Below are positions 25,310 to 38,583 of a DNA stretch of 64,000 bases, piece after piece. A program made the position numbers and the translations under genes. Position 1 is the stretch's first letter. Every line of letters starts with the position of its first letter. The stretch spans positions 98,022,001-98,086,000 of the forward strand of contig NC_084468.1 in NCBI RefSeq assembly GCF_027409185.1, read 5' to 3'. Source of the DNA: Cynocephalus volans (Eukaryota; Chordata; Mammalia; Dermoptera; Cynocephalidae). The notes under the pieces were generated by a model. The model made no database searches. It saw nothing but the letters and a program-made list of their open reading frames with translations, and had not been told where the DNA came from.

Positions 25310-25544
25310 TACAATCAGAACTCTTGGTTCCAAGTGACCTAAATTCAACTCCTACTAGATTTTGCAAAATAGGAATTTATTGGCTCATATTATTAAAAAG
25401 ACCAGAGGAAGATGTGCTAGCTGGATCCAAACACTCAAACTGTATCAGTGCGACTCTGTCTCTATTATATATTTCTTAGCAAGCTTTTCCCTCATGGTAA
25501 TAAGATACCCTACATCTTACCAGGTAACTAATCACAGTTTTTTA

Positions 25545-25597
25545 AAAAAAGAAGAAAGAGGAGGAGGAGAAGAAAGAAGAAGAAGAAAAAAGAAACA
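25545..25597. repeat. GAA/GGA-rich purine tract
   Basis: Purine-only tract 'aaaaaaagaagaaagagg' continuing as GGA and GAA units. Confidence 0.8.
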
Positions 25598-26267
25598 AGG
25601 GTCTCTTTTTCGATAACTGCAGCAAAAGTCTTGGATAGAGCTTTCATTGGCCTGTCTTAGATTACATGCTCACTCCTTAACTATTCATGTGCCCAAGAAT
25701 GTGAAATGTTCTGATTGGCTCAGACTTGGAGCTGGGGAACGGAGGCATCTTCAACCAACACATGTACTAAAAAGCAGATAGAGGATGGTTTCCCCAAAGT
25801 CAAATCAAGGTGCTGCTAGTCAAAGAAGTTGGAAAAAAATACCAAGCAGGCAAAAATAGCAGATTTCCAGTACTGCATATGTAATAACATATATTAATAT
25901 AGCAACATGTAACACCGCACATGAGAAAACAGTTAAAAGTGAATCTTAAAATCTTAAAATGTCCACTGCTCAGGGAAAGCATGTTTATAGAATGTAGCTT
26001 GCACTCTTCTAAAAGTGAATCACTAGAGGTTCTACCATACTATTGTGCACAGATTGTTCCATGGGTAAGGATGTTCCATAGAAAACATCCTATCTCAATT
26101 GCTGTATAATTAAATTGTCATAACACTTGAAAAAAAATGCAACTGAATTTAATTATCATGAAAAAGATAATCACTGAGGTATTTATTACCTCAGGCAGCA
26201 TTGTACAATAGAAAGAGAATAGAAGTAAAAATCACAAGACATAAATTCTACCAAAAACATAGTAATA

Positions 26268-26512
26268 GTAGTTACCATATATTGAGTGCTTATTGTATAT
26301 ATTCAAAAAGTTAATCTGTTTTCTCATTTTATTATTGCAACAACTCTGTGAAGTAGGAATTATTATACTCCTTTTATAAATGGGGAAACTGAGGGTCAGT
26401 GGATAAATAATTCACCCAATGTCACACAGCTGATACATGACAGAGCAGGATTTGAATCTGCCCTATTTGCTTCCAAAACCTGTGTTTTTTTATTAATAGG
26501 CTATGTGACTTA
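26268..26512 (-). mobile_element. MIR SINE, antisense
   Basis: The + strand carries 'acaactctgtgaagtaggaa', 'ataaatggggaaactgaggg', 'caatgtcacacagctgatac' and 'gcaggatttgaatctgccc', the reverse complement of a nearly complete MIR. Confidence 0.88.
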
Positions 26513-27334
26513 ATTTCTTTATTCCTTGTGTCTAAAGTAAGAGATTTTGATTTAATTATCTTTAAGGATACTTCTCAAAAATCCTATGATTATTAAAGGG
26601 TTCACCTTTAATTTCTCATTGTTAATTTTGGATATCTTTTAAGAAGGATTTTGAATCAATTAGAACACACCTTTTATTTTTATGTATGTCTTTAATCATG
26701 AACAAAAAAAAAATAATATCACTCTTTTGGTGAAAACTTTTTTCAATGTGCTTGTCATAGTCAATAACCATGAAGGAAACTGTGCATTTGACAAATGCTC
26801 CATAAGATGGAGCCTTATATACAAAAAATAAAATTTTGCAAAGACAAAAACGATTAATGTTAAAACAAGCAAAAAAGCTCCATCTGCATTTCTTCACTGG
26901 TGTACTGTTTTATGTGTGAAGTGTTAAGGGTTTTTTTTATGCCTTGTTGCAATTCTGCCAAGCATATCTCTTCGTTCTTGCTTGGAGCCTTCCCCCCCCC
27001 CCCACATTTGAATCTGAATACCAGTTGCTACTTAAAAAGCTATTCCAATGTACTAAATTGCTACAAATAGCTTTTTTAAAAATTTTATGCAAGATGAAAA
27101 TAAAAATTTGAGCAATTTTTCTGCTTGATTAACTTACTTTTAAGTATACTGTAAACTGTGAGAAAAGATATAAAGCAAAGAAGATAGTGATGTACATTTT
27201 GCTGTGTTAAATATACTCATTCTGTGTAAAATGAAAATGTGTTTCCATAGCTTTTCTTTTTTCAGAGATAAAAATGTAAAATTTCTCTGAAAACTGAACA
27301 GCATTAGACAGATGTTAGCTATTAATAATATAAT

Positions 27335-27605
27335 AATAACTGGAGGGAGTATAGTATGGAAATTAATGGTATGGACTCTGGAGTAAGAATGTCTGGGTTC
27401 ATATCACAGATCCTTCAAATACTAAGTATAAGTCAATGTCCAGACATTTCATTCTTCTGAAATTTTAGTTTCCTTATCTGTAAATGGGGGAAAATAATAG
27501 TGCCTCCCTCCCAGATTGTTGGAAAGATCAAAGAAGATAATGTCTGTAAAGCACAGTCCCTAGTACATGTAGGCACTCAGTGTTAGCTTTTCTACCATAC
27601 CATTA
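27335..27605 (+). mobile_element. MIR SINE
   Basis: Nearly complete MIR: 'atggactctggagtaagaat', 'gtttccttatctgtaaatgg', 'taatagtgcctccctcccag', 'gtaaagcacagtccctagta', 'aggcactcagtgttagc'. Confidence 0.85.
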
Positions 27606-28109
27606 ATAATACTACCATTACTACTATTACTCTGAAAATTACAAACATCTTGAGAGGGAATCAGGGTACTAAGAACTCATCTGTTTATACTTGAATTAGT
27701 CTCTGGTCTTAAGTACAATGATTTAGGAATTAAGCTGAGCATGTAAATTTTAGCTAACAGCTGTCATAGCCTATAATTTAGTCTAGAATTTATTTATAAA
27801 TATTAGAAAAAATTCACAACTACTCATGGGAAAATAAAATGAATATTGATGTTACATTTAAGTTGTGTTTGTTTTTAGTTATTGTGGGGTAGTTGGGATT
27901 TTTTGTCTAATACATTATTATTGTAGTATATTTCTATTGCTAATTAAACAAGTTATTGTGAGCCTACAATGAGCCAGTCACAGTGCAATATACTAAGTCT
28001 TAATGTTAAAATTTGTAAGACATGGTTCTTGCCCCTAATGGCTTTTCAAAGCTAGTGACAGGAAATAGATATATAAAAAGAAATAATTTTACAATAAGAA
28101 CCGGTAAGC

Positions 28110-28583
28110 AAAATAATGGTCTTCCCAAAGATGTCCACATCCTAATCCTCAGAACCAGTGAATATGATACCTTACATGGCAAAAGGAATTTTGCAGATGT
28201 GATTTGATTTAAGGACCTTAAGATGGGAGAGTATCTTGTATTATCTAGGTGAGCAAAAGTGAATCTCATGGGTCCTTAAAAGCAGAGAACCTTTCCCTGC
28301 TGTGGTCAAAGGGAAGTGTTAACTACAGAAGAATGGTCAGAGAGATGCAACATCGCTGGCTTTAATGATTGAGGAAGGGGTCCAGGAACTAAGGAATGTG
28401 GGCAGCCTCTAGCAGCTGAAAAAAGTAGGGAAATAGATTTTCTTCTAGAGCCTCCAGAAAGAAATGCAATCCTGCTGACATGATTTCTAAAGTACAGAAC
28501 TAAAAAATAATACTTTTGTGTTATTTGAAGCCACTAAGTTTGTGATAATTTCTTATGGCAGCAATAGAAAACTAATAGAAATA
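28110..28583 (+). mobile_element. MLT1-type LTR (ERVL-MaLR), sense, solo
   Basis: Motifs in MLT1 order: 'acatcctaatcctcagaacc', 'ttttgcagatgtgatttgat', 'ctagagcctccagaaagaaa', 'aatcctgctgacatgattt', 'ttatttgaagccactaagtt', 'ggcagcaatagaaaactaat'. About 470 bp with no internal retroviral sequence next to it. Diverged and non-coding. Confidence 0.88.
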
Positions 28584-29044
28584 CAATAAGTTCTCTTAAA
28601 GAGAATATATGGAGAAACAGAAGAAAAGGATCACTTTCCAAAGTTGTCCCAGAAAAGCTAGGAAGAATTTTCCCAGAAGACCTGCAAAAGTCATTCTTCC
28701 AAAGTGGATCACATGCACTTTCCCAAACCAGATTCTGGTGAAGAGAAGATTACTCTTAGGCCTATCATCTTTGGAACTACAGGTGGGATCTAACTCACCT
28801 GGAGAATGTGGGCTGGAGTAAGGTTCTAATAGGGAAGAGCAAAGAAGGGATAGATGTCAAATAATGTCCACAACAGAAATACTACTAATCTCATAAAAAT
28901 CTATACGTTGTTTTAAGACTACTAGAATAAATAATACTTTGGAAAATAAAGATCATCTTTTGTTTGGAAAGAAGTGAGCAAGGTAGAAAAATCTATCAAA
29001 TATTGTTCTAATGCTGGCCAGAAAAAAACATGATAAATTCTTCC

Positions 29045-29250
29045 AATTTATTCAGCAGATATTCATTGATCCCCCTCTATGTGCTGTTATTCCCAGGACA
29101 CAGACCCTGCTATATACTGATATCAGAGGATATCAGTAGTCAGCAAAAATAAATATTGCTCCTATCTCATGAGGCTGCTAGTATAGCTAGACAGACATAA
29201 ATAAAATAAACATTCACACATTTGCATCGAATTAGAATGCATTGAAAAAT
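29045..29250 (+). mobile_element. Ancient interspersed repeat, left part (split by L1)
   Basis: Starts 'ttcagcagatattcattgat' and runs through 'tcctatctcatgaggctgct' and 'acagacataaataaaataa', the same theme as 15385-15705. It stops at the 5' end of the L1 at 29261. The later part of the same repeat type resumes at 35392. Confidence 0.5.
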
Positions 29251-30200
29251 CATTATCTGGGAAGATGACCAACTAAGAGACCCTACCACTTGTTTCTCCC
29301 ACAAAGACAGAAAAAACAAAGAACAACTACATTTGAATGAAAATAACTAAAGGAGAGTGCCAGCATACATCAACGGAGTAATGAAAATCCTGGTGAACAC
29401 AGAAGCTCAGAGTAGCCATATAGAGAATGGAAGGAAACACCTAGCCTCCATCACCCCATTCCCCAGCCAGAGTCAGCTGGAAACCAGGGGGAATTTCTCT
29501 CTGCAGTGAAAATTCATGTCCTTTCCTAGGCCCAAACCTCCGGAGCAGCCCTTCTCCCCCAGAGCTGGACCAGTGCTGTGCCCTGTCCCTCAGGGATAGA
29601 GTCACAGCTAAAACCCAGCCCACTGGCCCTGAGCTATCAGAGTGTGCCTCAGAGTCACATATCCTTGTTCTGTGGGCAATCTACATGCAACCCTGTCAGA
29701 GACAGCGAATGTGCAACCCAACACCTAGTTGCCATAGTAGGTTCATGAGACCCTCAGCCTAGGACCCTGGCTTTGCAGCCATTTCGAGTACCTACATCTG
29801 TAACCTACCACTGCTGCAGCTGCTTGTAAGTCATGTCAGACCCAGCACCAAGAGGGATCTCCTTAGCAAAGTCTCCCCATTGTGGGGAAAATGAGAATAG
29901 GAGTAACCTAAAAACCCTTGCCACTAAAGACATTAACCTACACTGCCATTGCCACAAGCTTCCATAGCCTAGGTCACTGAGGCACCCACATTTATCACTG
30001 ATGTTGATCACAGCTGAAGAAGATGCTGCTCAGAGACTATATCACTGCATCTATGTGGAACCAGAACCACCATACCCTTCCGAACTGGTACACCAAAGCA
30101 CATCTGCAGGTGAAAGACTTTATGAAAACCACTCTGTAAAGTTTGTAAGAGGCAATTGTTCCACCAGATGCATAGACATCAAGGCAGGGGCACAAGAAAT

Positions 30201-31170
30201 ATGAACAAGCAAGGAAATATGAGACCACCCAAAAACACCCACAATAACACTCCAGTGACACACCCCAAAAGTAAAGGGAATCTGCAAACTGCTGGGAAAG
30301 GAATTCAAAAGAATGATCTTAAGAAAACTTTATGAGATACAAGAAAATACAGATGGACAATTCAATGAAATCAGAAAGTTGATTCATGATATGAATCAGA
30401 AATTTAATACAGATAGATATCAAAAAAGAACCAACTTATACAGCTGAAGAATGCAATGAATGAAATAAAAAAATACAATAGAGAGCTTCAGCAACAAACT
30501 AGAGCAAGCAGAAGAAAGAATTGCTGAACTTGAAGATAGGTCATCTGAAATTACCCAGTCAGAAGGAAAAAAAGAAGTAAGAATGAAAAAGAGTGAAGAA
30601 AGCTTCAAGGAATTATGGAACTTCATTAAACAAACAGATATTCTCACCATGGAAATTCCAGGAGAAGAGATGTGAAAAGATGTAGAAAGCCTGTTTAATG
30701 AAATAACAGCTAAAAATTTCCCAAGTCTTGGGAAAGATATGGATATCCAGATCCAGGAAGCCCAAAAGTTTCCTAATAGAGTCAACCCAAAATGTTCTTC
30801 TGTCAGGCATATGATAGTCAAATTGTCAAAAGTCAAAGAAAAAGAGAGAATTCTAAAAACATCAAAAGATAAATATCAGGTCACATATAAGGGAATCCCC
30901 ATTAGACTAACAGCAAATTTCTCAGCAGAAACCTTACAAGCCAGGAGAGAGAATGAGATGATATATTCAAAGCGCTGAAAGAAAAAAGGTGCCAGCCAAG
31001 AATACTATACCCAGCAAAGCTATCCTTCAAAATAAAGGACAAATAGTCTTTCCCAGAGAAGCAAAAACTGAGAGACTTCATCACCACTAGAATGGCCTTA
31101 CAAGAAATACTCAAGGGAGTCCTACACCTAGAAGCAAAAAGACAATCAATAACTACTATTCTGAAAACAT
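30201..31170 (+). pseudogene. Degraded L1 ORF1
   Basis: The ATG at 30201 opens MNKQGNMRPPKN, the usual ORF1 start in this L1 group. Further downstream are coiled-coil and RNA-binding region fragments, for example KFPNRVNPKCSSVRHMIVKL near 30760-30820 and RLTANFSAETLQARRENEM near 30905. Frameshifts and stops break it into at least three pieces, so no nucleic-acid chaperone protein can be made. Confidence 0.8.
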
Positions 31171-31329
31171 GAAAAAGTATAAAACTCACTGGTAAAGTAG
31201 ATACACAAATGGGGAAAAAAAGGAATCAAACCTGTCACTACAGAAAACCACAAACTACAATGATAAATAAAAAAAAAGAGGAAGAAAGGAACAAAAGATA
31301 TACAAAACATACAGAAAGCAATCAGCAAA

Positions 31330-34300
31330 ATGGCAGGAGTGAGTCCTCACCTATTAATAATAACCTAGATAAAAATAAAAAATTAAAAATTAAAATTAAA
31401 AAAATAACCTGAGTGTAAATGGACTAAATTCTCCTTTTAAAAGTTATAGACTGGCTTAATGGATTAAAAAAAAAAAAAAAAAAACAAGACCCAACCATAT
31501 GCTGCCTACAGGAACCTCTTTTCACCTCCTTTCACACAGACTGAAAGTGAAGGAATGGAAAAAGATATTCTGTGAAAATGGAAACCAAAAGTGATCAGCA
31601 GTAGCTGTACCTATTATCAGATAAAACAGAATTTAAGACAAAAAATGGAAAAAGACACAGAAGGTTAGTATATAATGATAAAGGGATCAGTTCAGCAGGA
31701 GGAAATAACTATTATAAATATATTTGCACCCAATATTGTAACATCAAGATATATAAGCAAATATTATTAGATCTGAAGGAAGAGATAGACTCTAATACAG
31801 TGATAATTGGGGATCTCAACACCCCACTCACAGCATTGGAAAGATGATCTAGATAGTAAATCAGCAAAAAAAAAAAAAAAGGATTTAAACTGCACTACAA
31901 ACCAAATGGACCTTACAGACATTTCAGAACATTTCGTTCATCAACTGCAGAATGCACATTTTTTTCATTGGCGCATGGACCATTCTCCAGAACTGATCGT
32001 ATATTAGGCAACAAAACAAGTCTCAACAAATTTTTAAAAATTGAAATTATATTAAGTAGCTTCTCTAACCACAGTGGAATAAAATTAGAAATCAATAACA
32101 AGAGGAACTTTTGAAACTAAACTAATACATGGAGATTAAACAACATGCTCCTGAATGACCAATGGGTCAATGAAGAAATTAAGAAGAAAATTTTAAAATT
32201 TCTTGAAACAAATGAAAACAGAAACACAACATACCAAAACCTATGGGATATAGCCAAAGCAGTATTAAGAGGGAAGTTTATAGCAATAAATGCCCACATC
32301 AATAAACATACAATAAATGCCAAAAAAGTAGAAAAATTTGAAATGGAACTTGAAAAGCGAGAACAAACTAAACCCAAAATTAGTAAAATAAAAGAAATAA
32401 TAAAGATCAGAGAAGAAATAAACAAAATTAAGACTAAAAAAATTACAAAAGATCAACAAAATGAAGAGTTGGTTTTTTGAAAAGATTTTAAAAAATCAAC
32501 AAATCATTAGCTAGACTGAGAAAAAAAAGCCTCTAATACATAAAATTGGAAATGAAAAAGAAGACATTACAACTGATACCACATAAATACAAAGGATCAT
32601 TAGAGACTAGTATGAACAACTATACACCAACAAATTGGAAAACCTAGAGGAAATGGATATATTCCTGAACACATATAATTTACCAAGATTAAACAAAGAA
32701 GAAATAGAAAACCTGAACAGACTAATTACAAGTAATGAGATTAAATCAGTATTAAAAAGTCTCCCATCAATGAAAAGCTCAGAACCTGATGGCTTAACTG
32801 CTGAATTCCACTAAACATTTAAAGAAGAATTAATACCAATTTTTCTCAAACTCTTCCAGAAAATTAAAGAGGATGGAATTCTTCCAAACTTATTCTACAA
32901 GGCCTGTATTAGCTTGATAGAAAATCAAACAAGGACACAACAAAAAAGAAAACTATAGGCCAATATCACTGACAAACATAAATGCAAAAACCCTCAAAAA
33001 AATACTAGCAAACCAAATCCAGCAGCATATCAAAAAGATTATTCACCCTGATTAAGTGGGATTAATTACAAGGATGCAAGTTTGGTTCAACATTCACAAA
33101 TCAATAAACATGGTACATCACATCAACAGATTGAAGGACAAAAACCATATGATCACCTCAATAGATGCAGAAAAGGTATTTGATAAAATTCAACATCCCT
33201 TCATGATTCAAAACACTCAACAAATTAGGAAAAGAAGGAATGTACCTTAACACAGTAGTGGCCATATATGTCAAACCCACAGCTAATATACTGAATGAGG
33301 AAATGCTGAAAGCTTTTCATCTAATAACTGGAACAGGACAAGGATGCCCATTCTCACCACCATTATTCAACATAGTACTGGAAGGTCTAGCCAGAGCAAG
33401 TAGGAAAGAGAAAGATAAGGGTATCCAAATTGGAAAGGAGGAAGTCAAATTGTGCCTGTTTGCAGATGACATGATCTTATCATATAAAAAGCTGCACCAG
33501 AAAACTCAGAACTAATAAATGGATTCAGTAAAGTTGCAGGCTACAAAATTAACATATAAAAATAAGTAGCATTTCTATACACCAACAATGAGCTAGCTGA
33601 AAAAGAAATCAAGAAAGCAATCCCATTTACAATAGCTACCAAAGAAATAAAAAAACTAGAAATAAATCTAACCAAGGAGGTAGAAGATCTCTACAAGGAA
33701 AACTATAAAACACTGATGAAAGAAATTGAGGAAGACACAAAGAAATGGAAAGGCACCTCATGTCAATGGACTGAAATATTTAATATTGTGAAAATGACTG
33801 TACTACCAAAAGAGATCTACAGATTCAATGTAATTCCTATCAAAATAGAAAAAAAATCCTAAAATTCATATGGAGCCACAAAAGAACTCAAGTAGCCAAA
33901 GCAATCCTGAGCAAAAGGAACAAAGCTGGAGGCATCGCACTACCTAACATCAAAATTTACTACAAAGCTACCAAAGCAGCATGGTACTGGCATAAAAACA
34001 GACACATAGACCAATGGAAGAGAATAGAGAACCCAAAAAGAAAGCTACATATTTACAGCCAACTGATTCTAACAAAGGCACCAAGAATATACATTGGGAA
34101 AAAGACAGTCTCTTCAATAAAGGTTCTAGAAAAACTGGATATCCATTTGAAGAAGAATGAAACTAGACCCCTATCTAACTATATACAAAAATCAACTCAA
34201 AATGTAAGACTTAAATGTAAGACCCAAAGCTATGAAACTACTAGAAGAAAATGTAGGGAAACACTTTAGGACATTGTTCTGGGCAATGACTTTTTGGAGA

Positions 34301-35132
34301 AGACCTCCAAAAAAAGGCAACAAAAGCAAAAATAGAGAAAGTGGATTATGTCAAACTAAAAAGCTTCTGCACAGCAGAGCCAACAATCAATAGAGAGAAG
34401 AGACAACCTGAAAAATGGGAGAAAATATTTGCAAACTATTAATCCAACAGGGGATCAATATTCAGAATGTACAAGGAAGTCAAACACCTCAACAGCAAAA
34501 AAACAAATAATGTGATTTTAAAATGGCTAACATGACTTGAGCAGACATTTCTCAAAAGAAGACATACGAATGGCCAACAGGTATAGGAAAAAATACTCAA
34601 CACCGCTAATCATAAGGCAAATACAAATTAAAACCACAATGAGATCATCTCACCCCAGTTAAAATGGCTATTATTTGAAAAGACAGAAAATAACAGATTC
34701 TGGTAAGGATGCAGAGAAAGGGGAACTCATACACTGTTGGTGGGAATGTAAATTAGTACAGCCATTATGGAAAATAGTATGAAGGTTCCTCAAAAAACTA
34801 AAAATAGTACTACCATATGGCCCAGCAATCCCACTACTAGGAAATCAGTATGTCAAAGAGATATTTGCACTCCCATGTTTATTGCACTGCTATTCACAAT
34901 AGCCAAGATATGGAATCAACCCAAGAGTTCATCAATAGATGAATGGATAAAGAAAATGTGATATATATACACAATGGTATATATACACAAATATATGTAC
35001 TGTTCAGCTGTAAAAAATGAAATCCTGTCATTTGTGGCAACGTGGGTGAGCTTGGAGTACATTATGTTACGTGAAATAAGCCAGGACCCAGAAAGAGAAA
35101 TACCGCATGTTCTCACTCATACGTGGAAGCTA
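31330..35132 (+). pseudogene. Degraded L1 ORF2 (endonuclease and reverse transcriptase)
   Basis: The ATG at 31330 opens MAGVSPHLLIIT, the expected ORF2 start. The endonuclease part is visible at about 31750-32000, including GDLNTP. The reverse transcriptase part at 33240-33515 retains [20 protein letters not shown] and the catalytic LFADDM motif. The C-terminal part near 34750-34960 retains FIALLFTIAKIWNQPK. Many stops and frameshifts separate these blocks, so it is inactive. Confidence 0.88.
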
Positions 35133-35391
35133 AGAAAGGTGATCACATAGAAATATAGAGTAGAATAATGGTTACCAGAGGCTGGGAAGAGTAGTGGGGA
35201 TAGTGAGATGTTGGTTAATGGATATAAAATTACAGCTAGATAGGAGGAATACGATCTAGTGTTCTGTAGTACTGTAGGGTAACTATAATTAGCAACAATT
35301 TATTGTATACTTTCAATTAGCTAGAAGAGAGGATTTTGAATCTTCCCAACACAAAGAAATGTTAAATGAAAAGAAAGCAAGCATTATCTGG

Positions 35392-35725
35392 TGCTATGAG
35401 ACCAAGCTGAGGCTTAAGCCGAGACTAAAAGGGTATGACTTAATTAAGCAAAGGAGAGAGGAAAGAGTGTTTCAGGCAGAGAAAACAGCATGTGCAAATC
35501 CCTATGGCAGGCAAGAGTAGGCCTATTCAAGAAGGTGAAAGAAGACCTGTGTGGCTGAAACAGATGAGGGCTGATGACAGAATGGGGCCAGAGATGTAGA
35601 TAGAAGCCAAACTAAGTAAGGCCTCATAGATCATGTTAAACATTTTGGCTTTGATCCTAAAAGCAGGGTGGAGGTGGTGTGATTGGATCTGCAGTTCATA
35701 ATTCACTATGTCTGCAGTGTAGTAT
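35392..35725 (+). mobile_element. Ancient interspersed repeat, right part (split by L1)
   Basis: Phrases 'gtttcaggcagagaaaacag', 'catgtgcaaatccctatggc', 'tgtgtggctgaaacagatga' and 'taaacattttggctttgatc' follow the second half of the old repeat begun at 29045. The join across the L1 is natural if the 6.1 kb L1 is removed. Confidence 0.55.
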
Positions 35726-36232
35726 ATAGCTTATAGGGGAGATAATGAATGTATGCAAGAACAGTGTTAGGAAACTATTAGTCAAAGCAAGAGAAGTTAG
35801 TGGGTTGTTTTAGGATTATAGCAGTCGATGGAATGGTACACACCTTAAGGAAGTATTTAAAAGGTAAAAAAAAAAAAAAAAAAAAAAGAGGATATGGTGA
35901 TGAGCTGGATGTGGGCATGTGGAAGAGGGAGAGGGTGAAGAATGCCTAAGGTTTCTGGCTTTTTGATCTAGCTTAGTCACTACACTCATTTCATTCTATC
36001 TAACCACATCTACTACTCAAGTCATAATATATTTCTCTTTAAATACAGTTTTTCTGATTTCAATATATTTATAATGAAGTAATTCTACTTAACTATCCCA
36101 ACTTGTCAATTTTGTACACTTAAAAAAAAGACATAAAAATGCACCAATTGAAGGAAAGAAGGGAAGGATCAAACTTATTGATTATAGTCATGCAGATCCT
36201 CTTTATCTCAACTTATTTCAACAGTGTTCCAA

Positions 36233-36460
36233 CAGTGGAGTGCTGGTGCTGGCTCCTACTAGACCTGAAGAGCCAGTTGTGAAATTTTCAGGAACCTTGT
36301 GAGTTCTGGTGCTGGCTGTTTAGTTTGAAATTGGCCACAGTGGGAGTACTAATACTACAGAAATTAGAAAACACTGCAGAATTGGCAAACACTGCAAATC
36401 AGGGATTTTCCCCCCAGCTCCCCAAAAGCCTATTGTTAAACATTTACCAGCACACCACTG
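36233..36460 (+). mobile_element. hAT-type DNA transposon remnant, 228 bp
   Basis: Ends are 'cagtggagtgctggt' and 'accagcacaccactg', inverted repeats with 14 of 15 matching, of hAT (CAGTGG) type. Internally 'tgaaattggccacagtggga' and 'ttggcaaacactgcaaatca' are shared with the copy at 43743. Family name not resolved (MER20/MER58-type guess). Confidence 0.7.
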
Positions 36461-36649
36461 TTTATACCCTTTAAAACTGTGGTATTTGAAGCGATAACCT
36501 AGATACAGAAAATACTGTAATGAGATTGAACACCCCCCCCACCACCACCCATCCAGTTCATTGCTGGATAGCTTTGATGTTTGTTACTCTTAGGCATTCT
36601 TCTAGTGATTTTTTTTTTTCTTTTTTCCTCTCCATTAGATTGCCCAGAT

Positions 36650-36785
36650 TAAGAAGTACTGCAGTAAGGCGGCAAGATTTTAGTAATTATTAAATATGGT
36701 TGACAGATATATAGGGGTCATTATGCTATTTTCTCTAATTTTGTGTGTGCTTGAAATTTTTTTATAGTAATAAAAAAAAAAAGAA
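36650..36785 (+). mobile_element. L1M 3' end fragment
   Basis: 'aggggtcattatgctatttt' followed by 'tgcttgaaatttttttatag' and 'taataaaaaaaa' follows the usual L1M 3' terminus. Confidence 0.55.
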
Positions 36786-37554
36786 GTCTGTAACAGCCAC
36801 AGCTTGCCCAGACCCGTCTTTACTTGGTCTTCCCTTTCCAGTCTCGATCCCATCAGCTGTTCCCAAGATCTGAAATGATCTGATCATTGCTGTCTCCTTA
36901 CCTGGTCTCTGTGAGTTAAACTAATTCCCTATTTTGATTTAAATGTTGCAACACCAACTTATTCTTTTGAAACACTCACATGCATTTGTGGATTTAATTC
37001 ATTTTTCAAAGAATTCATAGTAAATCTTCAGAGAGTGTCTACCATATCAGATTAGTATACTTTCTTTATAGTAAAACCACAAAAATACTGAAAAAAAAGT
37101 CATAAAAAGCTTCAGTATCAACAAAAAAACCCCAAAGTACAGTGAGTGCATAGATTACAAGAAATTAGAAAGAGTAAAAAATAAACAATTAAAAAGAACT
37201 TTCCAAAAAAAATGGAAAAAAAAAGAGGCCAGAAACAATATCAGCAATGCTAAATACTGGAGGAGTAGAGGGATAGGGGACCAGAAGAATTACAAACTAA
37301 ATCAAGGACTCTTCAAGTTCTACCCTGAAGAAAAGAAGGGCTTACTGTCAGTCAAGAACAAGTTTGTTTTTTTTAAATGTGATTTTATCGTTGAAGACAC
37401 AAAGTAGAGGAAGCTGAGAAACATAAAATTGACCCAATGACAGCACATCAGTGAAGGAAAAAATAATTTAGATATCAATTTTTTTAAAAGGCAATATTAA
37501 CAAATAAATTATAATTTAAGAGAAAACTAATGATATCAATAAAGAATCATATAA

Positions 37555-37682
37555 ATCCATTTTATGGAATAGAAAACTTGCGTCTCAGGAAGATGAAATA
37601 ATTTGGTCGAGGTCACTTAACTAGTTTAAGTGTTGTAGCCTGGATCTGAACTCCCTAGATAACTCTACAGTATTTTGTTTAG
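37555..37682 (-). mobile_element. MIR fragment, antisense
   Basis: 'aggtcacttaactagtttaa' and 'agcctggatctgaactccct' are reverse-complement MIR core phrases. Diverged. Confidence 0.55.
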
Positions 37683-38583
37683 TTTTCCCACTCTTTTTCT
37701 GATAGACAGAAATGAAAATCCAAAGTAATTTTAGAAATTATGTATAAGTATAGCTCAAAAGTAATTCTGGCTTAAACATGATACAGATTTAACAATTGAT
37801 GCCCCATTGAGTCTCATTTTTCCACTACCTCATCAAGCCCATATGGTACTCTGTGCTCTACATAAATTACTAGTATATGGGAAAAGCCCACTTCTTAAAG
37901 TCATTTTGAAAATCATTTTGTCTGACTACTTGAAGTAAAAATTAAATTTTTTTCACTCTCTCTTCCCTTAAAGATGTATTTTAAAATGTATATGTAAAAT
38001 AGAAAATAAGACTGTATAGGCTTTATATAGCCCTCATTTTTAAAATGAAAAAAATATTTTAGTTATTGTTGATGACTGAAATGATCAAGGTTTGATTTCC
38101 TACTAAAGGAATGTAAGTTTGATTCGGGTGTTTAAAGAATGCCTTAAGACTTCCTCAAATTCATTGGCTCTTTGTGGCAGGTGATTTTTGTGACATTCCC
38201 TTTTTAAGATAATTAACTTGCTTTCTTTTGACCTAGACAGCATATTTAATGGTATTTAATACTTACCTACTTGTTAATATATGAAACCCTTTATCTAAAG
38301 GCTTTTTTTAAAAAACATATGAGTAATTCTCTGTCTTGCACCAACTATGAGCAAGTAGGTGTTCTATAATTATTTGATTCATGACTCCTTAAAAAATTAT
38401 ATTTAATAAATTATAATTAGGTCATTTACATGACATAGTTTTTCTTCTGTGACTGTACTAGTTTCTAGTGAGGAGAGAGTCCTATATCAATTATCTTAAC
38501 AAAGATAATTTAATATAAATAATTGTTAATTAGGTATTGGAGAATGGAAAAGAAAGAAAATTACTAAGGCAGTGATTTTTTTT

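Larger units (their letters stand above)
29261..35381 (+). mobile_element. Near-full-length fossil L1 (L1MA/L1PB-like), about 6.1 kb
   Basis: The 10-bp sequence CATTATCTGG flanks the element at 29251-29260 and 35382-35391. It starts 'gaagatgaccaactaagaga', as L1 5' UTRs do, has a GC-richer 5' UTR to about 30200, ORF1 to about 31170, ORF2 from 31330 to about 35130, and a 3' UTR containing 'taatggttaccagaggctgg'. Both frames are broken many times. It was inserted into an ancient repeat whose halves lie on both sides. No long A tail is left, consistent with great age. Confidence 0.85.

Noticed and set aside
25261..25479. Polyhistidine open frame
   Set aside because: Translation of the (ATC)13 microsatellite.
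30201..35132. An active L1
   Set aside because: Both ORFs contain many stops and frameshifts and the A tail is gone.
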